The notes beneath the pieces are model-generated. The model was not told where the DNA came from. It saw nothing but the letters and a program-made list of their open reading frames with translations, and did no database searches. A DNA stretch of 64,000 nucleotides from Boswellia sacra (taxonomy: Eukaryota; Streptophyta; Magnoliopsida; Sapindales; Burseraceae), in NCBI GenBank assembly GCA_013180625.2, contig SNVD02005050.1, positions 1-64,000 of the forward strand. Direction: 5' to 3'. This document shows, in pieces, positions 44,192 through 55,760 of this stretch. A program made the translations under genes and the position numbers. Every line of letters starts with the position of its first letter. Within the stretch, counting starts at the first letter, position 1.

Positions 44192-44475
44192 TTGAGGGGG
44201 GATGTTACCATATATATATATGATAGAATCATATATGATTCTGTCATATATATTGTTAACATATATATATGATTCTATCATATATATGATTGATATGATT
44301 CTCCTCTAATTTAAGCATATAATTAAATAATCAATCATCATTATTGAGATTATTTTCTTTCCTTGTATATATGATTTACTGCGATATTTGTAATTGTATC
44401 AAGCATATAAATTGGCTAGTCATAGTACCTTGTAATTCATTCAGATCAATACATTTTCCTTCACTATATTCAATA
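44192..44475 (+). repeat. Polypurine tract and 3' LTR of the plus-strand copia element
   Basis: TTGAGGGGGGA (44192-44202) is the polypurine tract. The LTR runs 44203-44475, starting TGTTACCATATATATATA and ending CTATATTCAATA, followed by GGTCA. It is about 35 bp shorter than the 5' LTR because of fewer AT and TGATTCT units. Confidence 0.92.
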
Positions 44476-44523
44476 GGTCAAACCTACAGGTATGATATTA
44501 TACATACATGTAACTTGAAAACC

Positions 44524-45307
44524 CACAAGTATGATAATAATCAATATTAAAAAAAAAAATTACTTGACAGCCTTGAAACCCCCACGTATTATATTTATAA
44601 ATAAAAAAAGGTCGTACAAAATTTCATAAATGCAAAATTCCAAATATTATTAACCTAATTTTCAAAATTCACCATATTGTTAAATCAAATTTATTTTAAA
44701 TTATACTAAACCAACAAAATAAATTAAAGTGATTAAAATAGTAACCAAAACAATTCATAAAGCATTTATTCACCAAGTATAAACAATATTATTCAATAAC
44801 TTCCTAAATAATAACCAATGTCTAAAATACATTAAAGCTAACATATAAAAGTTTGCGTATTATTTATCCAATACAACTTAGACAGGTACAACTTATATTC
44901 GCTAAAGTGGCAAAGCACAAGTATGATAATAATCAATATTAAAAAAAAAATTACTTGACAGCCTTGAAACCCCCACGTATTATATTTATAAATAAAAAAT
45001 GGTCGTATAAAATTTCATAAATGAAAAATTCCAAATATTATTAACCTAATTTTAAAAATTCACCATATTGTTAAATCAAATTTATTTTAAATTATACTAA
45101 ACCAACAAAATAAATTAAAGTGATTAAAATAGTAACCAAAACAATTCATAAAGCATTTATTCACCAAGTATAAACAATATTATTCAATAACTTCGTAAAC
45201 AATAACCAATGTCTAAAATACATTAAAGCTAACATATAAAAGTTTGTGTATTATTTATCCAATACAACTTAGACAGGTACAACATATATTCCCCAGAGTG
45301 GCAAAGC
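44524..45307. repeat. 392-bp tandem duplication
   Basis: The two units (44524-44915 and 44916-45307) run head to tail. Both begin CACAAGTATGATAATAATC and share, for example, CAGCCTTGAAACCCCCACG and CAATACAACTTAGACAGGTA. Only about a dozen differences are seen by eye, so it is recent. No gene is recognised inside. Confidence 0.93.
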
Positions 45308-46749
45308 TCAGCAAGAGTAGTACAAGTGCAAGCATACTAAAAATAACTCACTAGCCAAATTCTTGATGAAGCCCTTAGCTTTGGCCTTAACTTGCACTTC
45401 CCTTATTTTTTTATCAATCACTTCACCAATATTTCGTCCATCAATTCAAACCTACAAGATGCAATGAATTGAATATAACAGCAATGAAAACAAGTGTAAG
45501 CATAATAAGAATAACTAACTAGCCTATTCAATCTGCTTCTCATATTCAACTATGCTGGCAAGGAGAGCATCCTGCAATGGAAAAGGCAATAACTGTGTTA
45601 ACAGAGACAGATTCAGATTCGAACTTCTACATGTAGACAATAATATTGTCAACCCCCAAGTAACTATTTTGCGGTATGACATTAAGATCCCAAGGCAAGT
45701 CAGAAAAGGCATAAATCAAATATGAAAACCCAAAAAGAAGTCACCAATTCACATTATATTGATACAGAGAAGCTAAAACAATTCCCAAAAATTTGAAATA
45801 TATATAATTTATATAAAACTAAGTGCTTTTGTAATTATTTTTTTGAAATTTGAAACCTCTAAGAATGTATTTTTCTCCCCCTGTTTTCCTAAATCTGTCC
45901 TAAAACTTTAAATATTGCAAAATGCTAATAACATGTGTAAGTTTAAAGGATTTCTTCGATAAAATGATCAGAGTAAAATAGAGAAGCCGTGAAATAGTTG
46001 GGCTTTTGAAATAAAAATTTTTTGCATTAAAAAAAGTTTAATTTAAAAGTGGCCTACTTTGGAAACTCAAGAAGTGAATTCATTAAACTAGAACTATAAT
46101 ACAATTTACAACCCAATTGTCGAAACAGAGATTGAAGTCAATGACCTGCCTTCCTATAGTTGGGGTCCAGAAAATTGAATTGAATCCTTGCTAAGTTAAA
46201 TGATTGTTAGCTACAAAGTTGTATGAACAATAAGATTTGCTAGTTTAACATGGAAAATCATGAAAACCATTAAAATGCGACCTCAATGAGGATCGAAGAT
46301 GAGATGCTAAAAATGTCTATAATTTAAAAACATGATAATAAATGGAGATTTCTTCACCTAAGAATAAAAATAAAAAGTGAAAAAGATAGCCATAGCACCA
46401 GTTTTGAAATAAATGTCCATTTGCATTGCCTGACCTTCTACAATTAATATTATAATTTACTAATTCAATGAATTATAGCAATTTTGAGCTCTTATCTTGT
46501 GCATTTTCTCTCGGGCTCTATGAAGAAACCATGCACAACTTTGCTTTCTCTATCTAACAAGACAACAAGGTCAGTATTCTTTTCTCAATCTAAAAACAAA
46601 CAAATCTGCATCCAACATTTGATATGAATTGTAAAAATAATAACATACAAATTCCTATAAACTAAATATTCCTTTCAGTTTCCTTCCTTTCACGTGATAT
46701 TCCTCTATTTCTAAGCAACCAAACAAACAAGCAAGCAAACAAATTATTG
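45308..46749 (-). other. Region with possible minus-strand exons, product not recognised
   Basis: On the minus strand several short stretches read like exons. One at about 45588-45540 follows an acceptor-like TTTTCCATTGCAG and encodes DALLASIVEYEKQIE then stop. One at about 45700-45650 reads FSDLPWDLNVIPQN. One at about 45440-45350 reads GEVIDKKIREVQVKAKAKGF. One at about 46550-46500 reads ESKVVHGFFIEPERKC. They could belong to the candidate gene starting at 53171, but I cannot join them or name a family. Chance ORFs are not excluded. Confidence 0.25.
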
Positions 46750-46754
46750 TAATT

Positions 46755-47080
46755 TGTTAAGTTAGCACATTAAGCAGCTCGTACCAGGTCCTTAATTATT
46801 TCCAGTAACAAGTTAGTTAAGTCTGTTAGCAAGATTAGTTACTGTTATATTGATTAAATTCTCTGCTAATAATTCTTCACTTAGGATTAGTTAGAAACTT
46901 GTGTGCTGGCACTTCTACTAGCTTTTAGACTTAGACAGGTGAAGGATTCCTATTGGTTCTTATGTCCTCTTGTAATACAATGCCATTTGGTAATGTACTA
47001 GTACTTTGTATATAAATAAAGGTAGCTTTTTCCTTATGGTAAACAAGTTGAGGGGAATTCAATCATCTAAAATCTCAAGT
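46755..47080 (+). repeat. 5' LTR of the decayed copia element
   Basis: It starts TGTTAAGTTAGCACATTAAG and ends AAAATCTCAAGT, just before TGGTATCAGAGCC (47081-47093), the primer-binding site. A TATATAAATAAAGG at about 47010 looks like its promoter TATA box. Confidence 0.9.
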
Positions 47081-47093
47081 TGGTATCAGAGCC
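47081..47093 (+). other. Primer-binding site of the decayed copia element
   Basis: TGGTATCAGAGCC matches the initiator-methionine tRNA end used by plant copia elements and follows the 5' LTR directly. Confidence 0.95.
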
Positions 47094-47108
47094 AATCAGG
47101 CCTACGCC

Positions 47109-47980
47109 ATGTCCAGTGGATCCTTCAATGGAAATCCCTCAAGTGGAAATTCTAGTTTGCCCTCTCATTTAAGCTTCACTAATGGCAACTCACCCTTTGG
47201 CAACACAATGAATCAGTCATTCCTGATTAAACCGGATGAAGACAATCTCACTGTTTGGAAAGCTATGGTACTTCCAACTCTCAAAGGTCACAAGCTTGAA
47301 GGATTTGTGCCTGGCACCAAGACCTATCCACTAGAATTTATCACAACTGGTGAAACTTCAAAAGATAGAACCAGCTCTGAATCTCAACTCATTCCTAACC
47401 CAGAGTATGAAGATGAAAAAGATTTATGATAACCTTGCAGTTGCTGGTAGCCCAGTTGATATAAGTGACTTAGTTTCACTTGTTTCTTTGGGATTGGATG
47501 CTGAGTATACACCCATTGTAGTCCAAATCCAAGCTAAAGATAACATCTCCTGGCAGAAGCTGCAAGCTACACTGCTCAACTTTGAAAACGGACTAGAAAG
47601 GCTTAACAACTTCACCAATCTTAGTCTAAATCAAGTCTCAGCCAATGTCACGTATGGCAAGCAAAAGAGTAACAATGTAGATCAGTCTAAGCAAGACAAC
47701 TTTAAGAATAGTCAAAGCTCAAGGAACTTTGGAAGAGGATTCAACAATAACTTCCATAAAGGCAGAGGTGGTGGAAGTTTTGGAAACTCCAAACCAATAT
47801 GTCAGATTTGTGGAATGATAGGACATTCTGCCTCTATTTGTTTCTACAGAACTGACCTAAGCTACATGGGTTCCTTAAGCAGAAATGGAAACAACAATAG
47901 CAACCAAGGGTCTCGAAGGCAATTTCAAAATCTGGCGCAATCCCAACAAGCATACATAGTTACTCCTGAGGCAGTTGGTG
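47109..47980 (+). pseudogene. Copia gag (internally shortened)
   Basis: The ATG at 47109 opens a Ser/Asn/Gly-rich start, then SFLIKPDEDNLTVWKAMVLP and LKGHKLEGFVPG, typical of copia gag. The frame ends at TGA 47427-47429. It resumes in a neighbouring frame at NLAVAGSPVDISDLVSLVSL, so the central capsid part is missing by comparison with other gag proteins. DNISWQKLQATLLNFENGLE and a zinc knuckle CQICGMIGHSASIC (about 47803) follow. The deletion alone would prevent particle formation. Confidence 0.85.
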
Positions 47981-48170
47981 ATAAGAGTTGGTATGCTGAT
48001 AGTGGAGCCACCAACCATGTGGTTGTAGAACCAAGTCTCCTCAATTTAAGCAGTAAGTATGGAGATAAGAACACTCTCTCTGTTGGTGATGGAAGACAAT
48101 TCTATATCTCTCATGTTGGAAACACTATATTAGCTACTTGTGATGTTATTCTCAACCTATAGAATATCCT
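47981..48170 (+). pseudogene. Copia protease
   Basis: In the gag frame it reads KSWYADSGATNHVVVEPSLL with an intact DSG triad, then KNTLSVGDGRQFYISHVGNT. A TAG at 48160-48162 closes the frame before the usual end. Continuation (CVPKITKNL) is readable beyond the stop. Confidence 0.85.
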
Positions 48171-49360
48171 ATGTGTTCCAAAAATCACCAAGAATCTGAT
48201 AGTGTCTCAAAACTTACTAGAAATAACAATGTTTTTATTGAATTCCATCTTGACTATTGTCTTGTAAAGGATAAACAAACCCATCAGATACTGCTGCATG
48301 GGAGAGTTGAAAGAGGACTTTACAAATTTTACCAAGAAGGCAAGAAACCAGCCAATAGTTTGTCCAACAAGAATAAAATCTCAGCTTCAAACCAAGGAGT
48401 CTTACAAACTAGTCTGGAATCTAGAAACTCATCAAAGTCTATCTTTACCAAACAAAAGTCCCTTAATCCAGTCAAGTTGTCTGTGTCAGTCTTGAATGCT
48501 TTACTAGAACAAAACAAAATCTATATATGGCATAGGAAGCTTGGACATCCATCTGTAAAGATTCTCAATCAAGTGTTGAAAGCCTGTAATGGACAATTAG
48601 ACAGTTATGAAAATTCCAAATTCTGTGATGCTTGTCAATTAAGAAAATCACATGCAATTCCCTTCAAAAATTCCACAAGTAGAACAAGGCAAATCCTAGA
48701 TTTGCTCCACACTGACTTATGGGGCCCTGCACCTATTAGATCAAGCTCAGGGTACAAATATTACATACATTTTATAGATAATTTCAGTAGGGTTACATGG
48801 ATATTTCCCTTGGAAAACAAATCTGAAACCTTCTTAGTCTTCAAGCAATTTAAAAGTCTTGTAGAAAACAAGTTTGAAGGATCAATAAAATGCATTCAAT
48901 CAGATTGGGGAAGGGAATACAAACAACTTGCTGAATTTCTTAAAAATCATGGGATTGATTCTAGGATAGCCTGTCCATACACTTATGAACAACAAGGCAA
49001 GGCAGATAGAAAACACAGGCATGTAGTGGAAGTAGGACTTACAATGCCGGCACAGGCTAACATGCCTTTGAAATACTGGTGGGAAGCCTTCTACACAGTA
49101 GTTTGGATAATCAATAGGCTCCCAACACCAGTGCTGAATAATTTATCACCCTGGGAGAAACTTTTCAACCAAAAACTAGATTATGAATTCTTAAAAACTT
49201 TTGGATGTTCTTGCATCCCTTAATTGAGGCCATATCACACCCAAAAGTTCTAATTTCATTCCACAAAGTGTGTCTTCTTAGGATATAGTGACTCCCACAA
49301 AGGCTACAAATGCTTAAGTCCTACTGGGAGAGTCTACATTTCCAAACATGTAAGTTTCAA
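48171..49360 (+). pseudogene. Copia integrase
   Basis: Zinc region WHRKLGHPSVKILNQ with CDACQLRKSHAIPF (about 48530-48660). The core shows LLHTDLWGPAPIRSSSGYKY and IQSDWGREYKQL. The third catalytic position reads D (GKADRKHRHVVE) where E is expected. YWWEAFYTVVWIINRLPTPV and LKTFGCSCIP follow, then a TAA at about 49220 and another stop. The C-terminal part (VFLGYSDSHKGYKCLSPTGR) is readable to 49360. Confidence 0.88.
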
Positions 49361-49364
49361 TGAG

Positions 49365-50784
49365 TTGGAGTTTCCCTTCAAAAATGGTTTCCTGAACTTT
49401 AGAGAAAGTCATGTGTCACAAACACCCAATTCAACTCAATGTAGTGTGCTTTTCCCACTTTTTAATAGATGGTCTCCTCAAAGGTTTCAAACTGAACCAC
49501 AAAGGTCTGTCGAATCACCAAGCAGAAAAGTTCCTTATAGCTCTTCTAATGCAACAGTACAAGCATCTCCTCAAGCCAATCTAGATTCCAACACTAATTC
49601 TTTACACTCATCCGAGAATTCATCAACCTCGTCTCAGACTCAACAAGAAATCACTCCAAACCTAAATGAAACTAATGATACTCCAACAGAATTACCTCGT
49701 GTCAATCCCATATCCTCTTGTCATCCTATGGTTACACGGTCAAAGATGGGAATCTTCAAACCAAAAATTTATAACCTTGAATTGCAAAATTCCTTTTTTG
49801 AACCTGCAATAGTAAATGAAGCCTTGAAGTCAGTTTTCTGGAAAAAGGCAATGGATGATGAATTCAATGCTTTAATCAAGAATGACACATGGACTCTAGT
49901 ACCTTATTCTCTACACTGCAACCTGGTCGGGAACAAATGGGTATTCAAGATCAAACTAAATAGTGATGGCTCAATTCATAGACACAAGGCCAGATCAGTG
50001 GCAAAGGGATTTCATCAGACCCTAGGCATAGATTATACTGAAACATACAGTCCAGTAGTCAAACCTGTAATAATAAGAGTAATCTTGACTTTGGCTGTGT
50101 CACAAAATTGGGAAGTGAGGCAAAGACTTCAACAATACCTTCTTGAATGGCAATCTAGAAGAGACAGTTTTCATGGAACAACCCAAAGGTTATATAGATC
50201 CTGCAAAACCAACACATGTATGCGGGCTCAACAAGGCTCTCTATGGGTTAAAACAGGCACCCAGGGCTTGGTTTGACAAGCTAAAAGTCACTCTTCTTGA
50301 ATGAGGGTTCATGAACTCTAAGTCTGATTCTTCTCTTTTTGTTCTCAAGGAACAAAAGGATGTGATCTACATACTTGTTTATGTAGACAACATTCTCATA
50401 ACTAGAAACAACTCTAAGATATGTCAAGGACTCATTCTTGAATTAAACAAAAAGTTTGCTCTTAAAGATCTTGGAGAATTGCAGTTCTTCCTTGGCATAG
50501 AAGTAAGAAGGGACACTTCAGAAATTTACTTAAGTCGGGCTAAGTATATCACTGACTTACTGCAGAAACTCAAGTATGATCATTTGAAAGGCTGTCCTAC
50601 TCTAGCAATACTCAATCAGAAAATGTCATCAGAGAAAGACTTGAATCCATTTCATGATCCTACTTTTTATAGAAGCACTTTGGGAGCTCTACAATATTTA
50701 TCCCACATAAGACTTGATATTGCCTACATAGTTAATAAACTTAGTCAGTCACTTCAATCTCCTAACACAGGCCATTGGAAATGA
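49365..50784 (+). pseudogene. Copia reverse transcriptase
   Basis: After a Ser/Thr/Asn-rich linker the RT begins with WKKAMDDEFNALIKNDTWTL, NLVGNKWVFKIKLNSDGSIH and FHQTLGIDYTETYSPVV. A frameshift lies near 50115, just at the first catalytic block. In other frames [18 protein letters not shown] (about 50227) is readable; a TGA follows at about 50302. The second part (50311-50784) has LVYVDNILITRN, where the catalytic YVDD reads YVDN, then KDLGELQFFLGIEV. Inactive by several criteria. Confidence 0.88.
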
Positions 50785-51300
50785 GTGAAGAGGATACTAA
50801 GGTATCTCTAAGCCACAATTTCCTTTGGTCTTCATATCAAACCTTGTGACAACAACAGCATCACTGGTTTCTCAGATGCTAATTGGGCATGTAGCATCAA
50901 AGATAGAAAATCCATCAGGGGGTATTATGTTTTCCTTGGTGATACACTAGTTTCCTGGCAATCTAAGAAGCAAGCAGTGGTTTCAAGATCTAGCACAGAA
51001 TCAGAATATCAGGCATTGGCATCAGTAGCTACTGAAATAACTTAGCTACAGTCAGTGTCCTATAACCTAGTGCGACAATAACAGTGCAAGTGCCCTTGCT
51101 TCTAATCCAGTACATCATGCCAGGACAAAGCATATTGAAATTGACATTCGCTTTGTCAAAGATAGAGTCCTACAAAAATTGCTCGAGGTTCGCTATGTTC
51201 CTTAATGTGATCAAGTTGCCGATTGTCTAACAAAGGCTTTGGGGACATCACAACTTCAGTTCTTCCGATCTAAGCTTGAAGTCACAGAAATACCCTCCAG
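50785..51300 (+). pseudogene. Copia RNase H
   Basis: The readable frame has GFSDANWACSIKDRKS, DTLVSWQSKKQAVVSRSSTE and SEYQALASVATEIT, followed by several stops and a frameshift near 51055. Beyond that only fragments are recognisable up to the polypurine tract (AGGGGAGGG, 51304-51312). Confidence 0.8.
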
Positions 51301-51312
51301 CTTAGGGGAGGG

Positions 51313-51638
51313 TGTTAATCAGCACATTAAGCAGCTCCTACCAGCTCCTTAATTATTTCTAGTAACAAGTAAGTTAAGTCTGTTGGCAAGATTAGTTAAC
51401 CGTTATATTGATTAAATTCTCTGCTAATAATTCTTCACTCAGGATTAGTTAGAAACTTATGTGCTCGCACTTCTACCAGCTTCTATACTTAGACAGGTGA
51501 AGGATTCCTATTTGTTCTTATGTCATCGTGTAATACAATGCCATCTGGTAATGTACCAGTACTCTGTATATAGATAAAGGTAGCTTCTTCCCTACGATAA
51601 TCAAGCTGAGGGGAATTCAATCATCTAAAATCTCAAGT
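51313..51638 (+). repeat. 3' LTR of the decayed copia element
   Basis: It starts TGTTAATCAGCACATTAAGC and ends AAAATCTCAAGT, 326 bp like the 5' LTR, with perhaps 20 differences by eye. The purine tract GGGGAGGG precedes it. Confidence 0.9.
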
Positions 51639-53151
51639 TGATTGATGACAAATAAAATGAATCCAGAATTCTTTACTCAAAATAGGTACAAACAATCATA
51701 TGAAAATTTAGAGCAATTTACTTGTTCAATGCTCAAAATGAAAAATGTTTTATTGTTTAATTAAATCACAAAAAATGTTAGTTGTTCAACATATTAAATG
51801 CTATGTGTGATAATTATTTTTTAATTTAATTTATATGATATTAGTTCATACAAATATATTTATTGATTGTGTTACGCAACTTGTGAATATATTAAGTAAC
51901 TTATCAAACAGACATAACATGATTTATTTTAATTGTAACAAGTGAATTCTTGTTTAAATATCTAAAACATATACAGGGATGATCAAAATCATTTTAAAAA
52001 CTTGCTAAAATTAAAGAGCCCCAGGAAGTTTGGCTATTAATTTCTTCTATAAGCATCCATTAGTACACTAACATCTGTCACAAATACAACTTTTAACACA
52101 ACCAATAATTTAATTTGTCCATATCCAAAGAATGCTATAGAAATATCAAATAGAATATGCAAGAAATTAAAATAAAAACTGACCTTCCTGGAAATTTTAC
52201 GGCTGTGAATCATGAAAAAACACTAAAAAAAAAGTTCATAAGAAGAGAACACTACTTGCACATTTAAAAATAAAAGCAAAGCATAAACCATTAAACAAAA
52301 GGAAACTTATCAAAACATGAGCTATGACAATCAACTGTAACATTATTTAAGCACTCACATGGATATGGAGTGAACAGGCAATAGATGCAAATCCCAATCC
52401 TTCTCTATGCTTGAAAACTTAGTTAAAAACTTCAAATACAACATGGTTTAAAGCAAAATACAAACAACAAAGTCCGACCTTAATTTCCTTAAATCAAGAA
52501 AGCCACAAAGCTGTCCTACACCTGCATCATCATTAACCACATAACAAAGCCCAAAATCCATCACAATATCTAAAATTCCATACTATATATTCAAATTGCA
52601 CTTAGTGAAGGAAGGTAAAGAATAGTACACAATATCGACATCTTTTTCCCTTCAATTTTTCATCACTTTTTCTCTTCCCTAACAATTTCCAAATACAATT
52701 TCAATTTTCCATCATTTTTCCTCTCCCTAAAAAAACAACTCAATAATCTTTTTATTTTTATTTTTAAAAAAATAATAACATGGATCAGCTCCAATATAAT
52801 CTATGTAGTGAAAAAACTAGCCAAATCAAAAAAGCAAAGACAATAGAGACCAAACCAACATAATCACAAAAAATCACCAATAATAATAGGACCAAACAAT
52901 ATAATTTGTAAGGAACAAACCAATGTAACAAGCGAGAGGGGTTTCAGTGAAAAGTTTGAAAATAATTGGACCAAACAATGTAGCCTGTAAGGACCAAAGT
53001 ATTGCGATTAGAACCTTGTGGACCAGATCGATATGTCCATGCAAAAATCACCATGGGGCCTTATCTAGTGAGCAAAACATGGCCAACTTTCAAGGCTTTA
53101 TAAATTGGCCAAAGAAGGATTGAACAAGGGTGGAGGTGATATCTAACTCAC
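51639..53151. other. AT-rich region, possibly intronic
   Basis: No coding domain was recognised. If the candidate first exon at 53152-53171 is real, this would be part of a long minus-strand intron that also holds the copia element. Confidence 0.35.
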
Positions 53152-53171
53152 CAAATTTCGCTAGTCTCCAT
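53152..53171 (-). CDS. Possible first coding exon of an unrecognised minus-strand gene
   Basis: On the minus strand ATG at 53171 lies in a good plant context (CACCATGG). It opens METSEI(W) and is followed by the donor GTGAGT. Upstream (53175-53470) the minus strand is CT-rich, like a plant 5' leader. Farther downstream on the same strand, about 7.5 kb away, are the exon-like pieces listed at 45308-46749. The product is unknown; chance is possible. Confidence 0.25.
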
Positions 53172-53869
53172 GGTGAAGCAAGGTGCTGGCTTGAAGGCAT
53201 CTGTGTGGTGGATAATGATGGATTCTATGGCAGAAATAGACCGAGGAGCAAGACAAGCAGCAATCCTCTCGATGCAGGTAGTGACAGTTGATGTGTGGTT
53301 GATTGATCACAGTGACTAATGGCAGACTAGTAGCAAGCTTGGGCAAAGTTAGAGATGGATAGTGAATAGGGAAAATAAAGTTGAAAGAGGGAGATGAGTA
53401 AATTACTTTTTGAGTGTAAGTAGTGAAGGAGAGGGGGGAATAAAATTTTGTTGAGTTAGAGTAAAGAGGGAGAGGGAAAGTGAAATAGAATGAAAGAGAA
53501 ACAAAGAATGAATTAAGGGTTTTTTATTGCTTTTGCATATTTGTCTCTATTTTTTCAATATGATAAGTTTGTACATTGATCATCTCACAAATAAAGTGAA
53601 AATATGAACTTGACTTGTAAATAGATATTATAGTTTTAAGAATTACAAAAATACTTAGATATTTAAAAATTTATGCGACAAATATGCAAAAAATTCTAGT
53701 ATTGGAAGATGCTATTAGCATTGACAAGATGATAAAGGTTACGTAATGTCTTGGGCTTTCTAGTGGAAATATCGTATACAAATAAGCCATATTTGTATCT
53801 GATGGAAAAGCACATTATAAAAGGGGCTTTTATCTTGCTAGAGTATTTGTGATCATAATATTATGTTAA
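53172..53869. other. Intergenic, possible leader and promoter of the minus-strand candidate
   Basis: On the minus strand the part nearest the ATG is rich in CT runs. The rest is AT-rich. An open frame at 53161-53346 overlaps the leader and has no recognised domain. Confidence 0.35.
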
Positions 53870-54120
53870 AGCCTCTTTTGAGACTCAGGGGAACGCAAAT
53901 GAGCCATGGGCATGTCTAAAGAATAGAGTCGCCACCTAATTATTAAATTGGGAATGAATAAGAGCAATCTTATCACTCTATTCAAGACCTCAACTAACCT
54001 CGTCCCTTTAGGTATGGGTTTGGGAAGTTAGGTACAAGCCATTCACCTCGCCTAGATCAAAATCCAGCCTCCACTAGGGTATACCAAATAAGATTAGCTT
54101 ACATTATTATAGAGTCCGTC
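53870..54120 (-). repeat. Ogre/Tat-like LTR-end fragment
   Basis: On the minus strand GTGGCGACTCTATTC and AGGCGAGGTGAATGGC with CTAAAGGGACGAGGTTAG recall the LTR end and PBS region of Tat/Ogre gypsy elements (GGTGGCGACTC). No gag or pol was seen next to it. The attribution is from memory of such elements. Confidence 0.4.
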
Positions 54121-54736
54121 TAAGTTGTTCATTTTATGCGCACATTCCAATTTTATCTTCTTTAAGACAGGTAATGTGATTTCATTCAATAACAATTGTA
54201 TATTCATACAAAGAAAGAGGGAGGAGAATAGAATTATATTTTCTTTCAAACATGGGAGAATGGGAAGAGGATTACAACAATTTTTATTCAATAATAACGT
54301 AAATTCTACTTCTAACACTTCAAATATAGCATTCATATAAATCAAGTATTCAAAAGGATATTCATGCACATTCAATACAAACATTTAAATCGAAATTTGA
54401 TAGATAATGAATTTCTCCCCATCATATATGAGTCTATCAATGTCTATCAAGTATTTTGAGCATGTATTTGTCATATATTCATTCATTTAAGTATTCATTC
54501 TAAGTAATGGTTCTTCGCCACCCATGTAAGTCCACCATCATTTCAAGGCATTATAAAATTCTATTTCTAAACATGATATAATTAATCAATCAATTAAAAT
54601 TCAACACAAAGCCATAATATAGAATCATAGCACTTCTACTGAGATTTGATGTTTCTTATCATGCCATTCTAGTTATTGCTATTCTAGAATAATTCAATTG
54701 ATTTAAAACAATTCTAAATATGATAATTCTAGCCTA
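54121..54736. other. Flank of the Sirevirus-like element, nothing recognised
   Basis: AT-rich; may belong to the older gypsy fragment on its left. Open frames on both strands here lack recognisable domains. Confidence 0.4.
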
Positions 54737-54989
54737 GTGTGTGTTAGCCTTAAGGCTACATGATAATTTTGATGATAACAATACACATTGATTAATTGAG
54801 ATTTACTAACATGTTTATTTATGTGCAAGAGTAAGATCATTGAAATAATTTTAAAATCAAGAAGAGGCTTATTAAAATGAAGTGTTGAAGCTAAGGAGAA
54901 GACTACATGTTAAAGGCACCAAAGTTTAAGAACAAGGATTGACTCAAGGAATGTGACACATGAGCAATGTTCAATCAATTGGTCATTTA

Positions 54990-55680
54990 TATCTCTACAA
55001 ATATCCAAATGACGTGATTCTTGAGCCTTTGGAAAGCTTACTCAATTTATAACATTTCATATGTTTTAATGAAATTCAAATTTCAAGTGCAAGGTTGTCC
55101 AAATCATCATGCAAGTTGAAAGACAAATGGAAGCAGCTGACATGAGCACCAAATACTCCTTTGGACATATCTTGAGCTAGAAAAATCAAAATGACTTGAT
55201 TCTTGCGGCATTGGAAAGATGACTTAATGAGGAACATTTCATATGTTTTGAAAAAATTCAAATTTCAAACAGAAGGCCGACATAATTGACATGCAATTCG
55301 GTGGACTGACACAAAGAAGAAAAATCAACTCACATGAGCACCGAATGGTGTTTTGGCCATATCTTAAGATAGAGATATCCAAATGCTTTGATTCTTAATG
55401 TTTTGGAAAGCTTATTAAAATATGCAGATCTTTCATGTTTTGAAGAAATTCAAATTTCAAACGGAAGGCTGACAGAATTATCATTCAATTTGGTGGACTG
55501 ACACAAGAAAGAAAAATCAAGTCACATGAGCACCGAATGGTGTTTTGGCCATATCTTGAGCTAAAAATATCCAAATGACTTGATTCTTAATGTGTTGGAA
55601 AGCTTATTCAAATGTGCAAATCTTTTATGTTTTGCAGATTTTCAAATTTCAAACGGAAAATTGACAAAAATGGAAGAAAA
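54990..55680 (+). repeat. ~180-bp diverged tandem units in the LTR
   Basis: Four units each contain a string like CATATCTTGAGCTA, then CAAATGACTTGATTCTTAAT, TTGGAAAGCTTATT, TTCATATGTTTTG and TTCAAATTTCAAACGGAA. They sit upstream of the TATA box and could be enhancer-like. The same array recurs in the 3' LTR at 61835-62500. Confidence 0.8.
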
Positions 55681-55752
55681 AATTATAGTTTTTATGGTGG
55701 GCAGAAAATTTGGAGTTGGTGTCTTCACTTGATTAAGTTCATCCTATTTGCC

Positions 55753-55760
55753 TATAAAAG
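55753..55760 (+). promoter_or_regulatory. TATA box of the Sirevirus-like 5' LTR
   Basis: TATAAAAG within CCTATAAAAGGAGCCC is a near-ideal plant TATA box. The same string occurs in the 3' LTR at about 62597. Confidence 0.75.

Larger units (their letters stand above)
39524..44475 (+). mobile_element. Ty1/copia retrotransposon, complete with both LTRs, plus strand
   Basis: The LTRs are at 39524-39831 and 44203-44475, flanked by perfect GGTCA copies at 39519-39523 and 44476-44480. PBS, gag, protease, integrase, RT, RNase H and polypurine tract lie between in copia order. The LTR pair is very similar apart from AT-repeat length. Few stops interrupt the enzymes, so the insertion is fairly young. 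Confidence 0.95.
46755..51638 (+). mobile_element. Ty1/copia retrotransposon, decayed, plus strand
   Basis: The LTRs at 46755-47080 and 51313-51638 are each 326 bp and very similar. The PBS at 47081 and copia-order domains lie between them. The flanks TAATT (46750-46754) and TGATT (51639-51643) are probably a 5-bp target duplication with one change. Stops in RT and RNase H are frequent. Confidence 0.92.
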
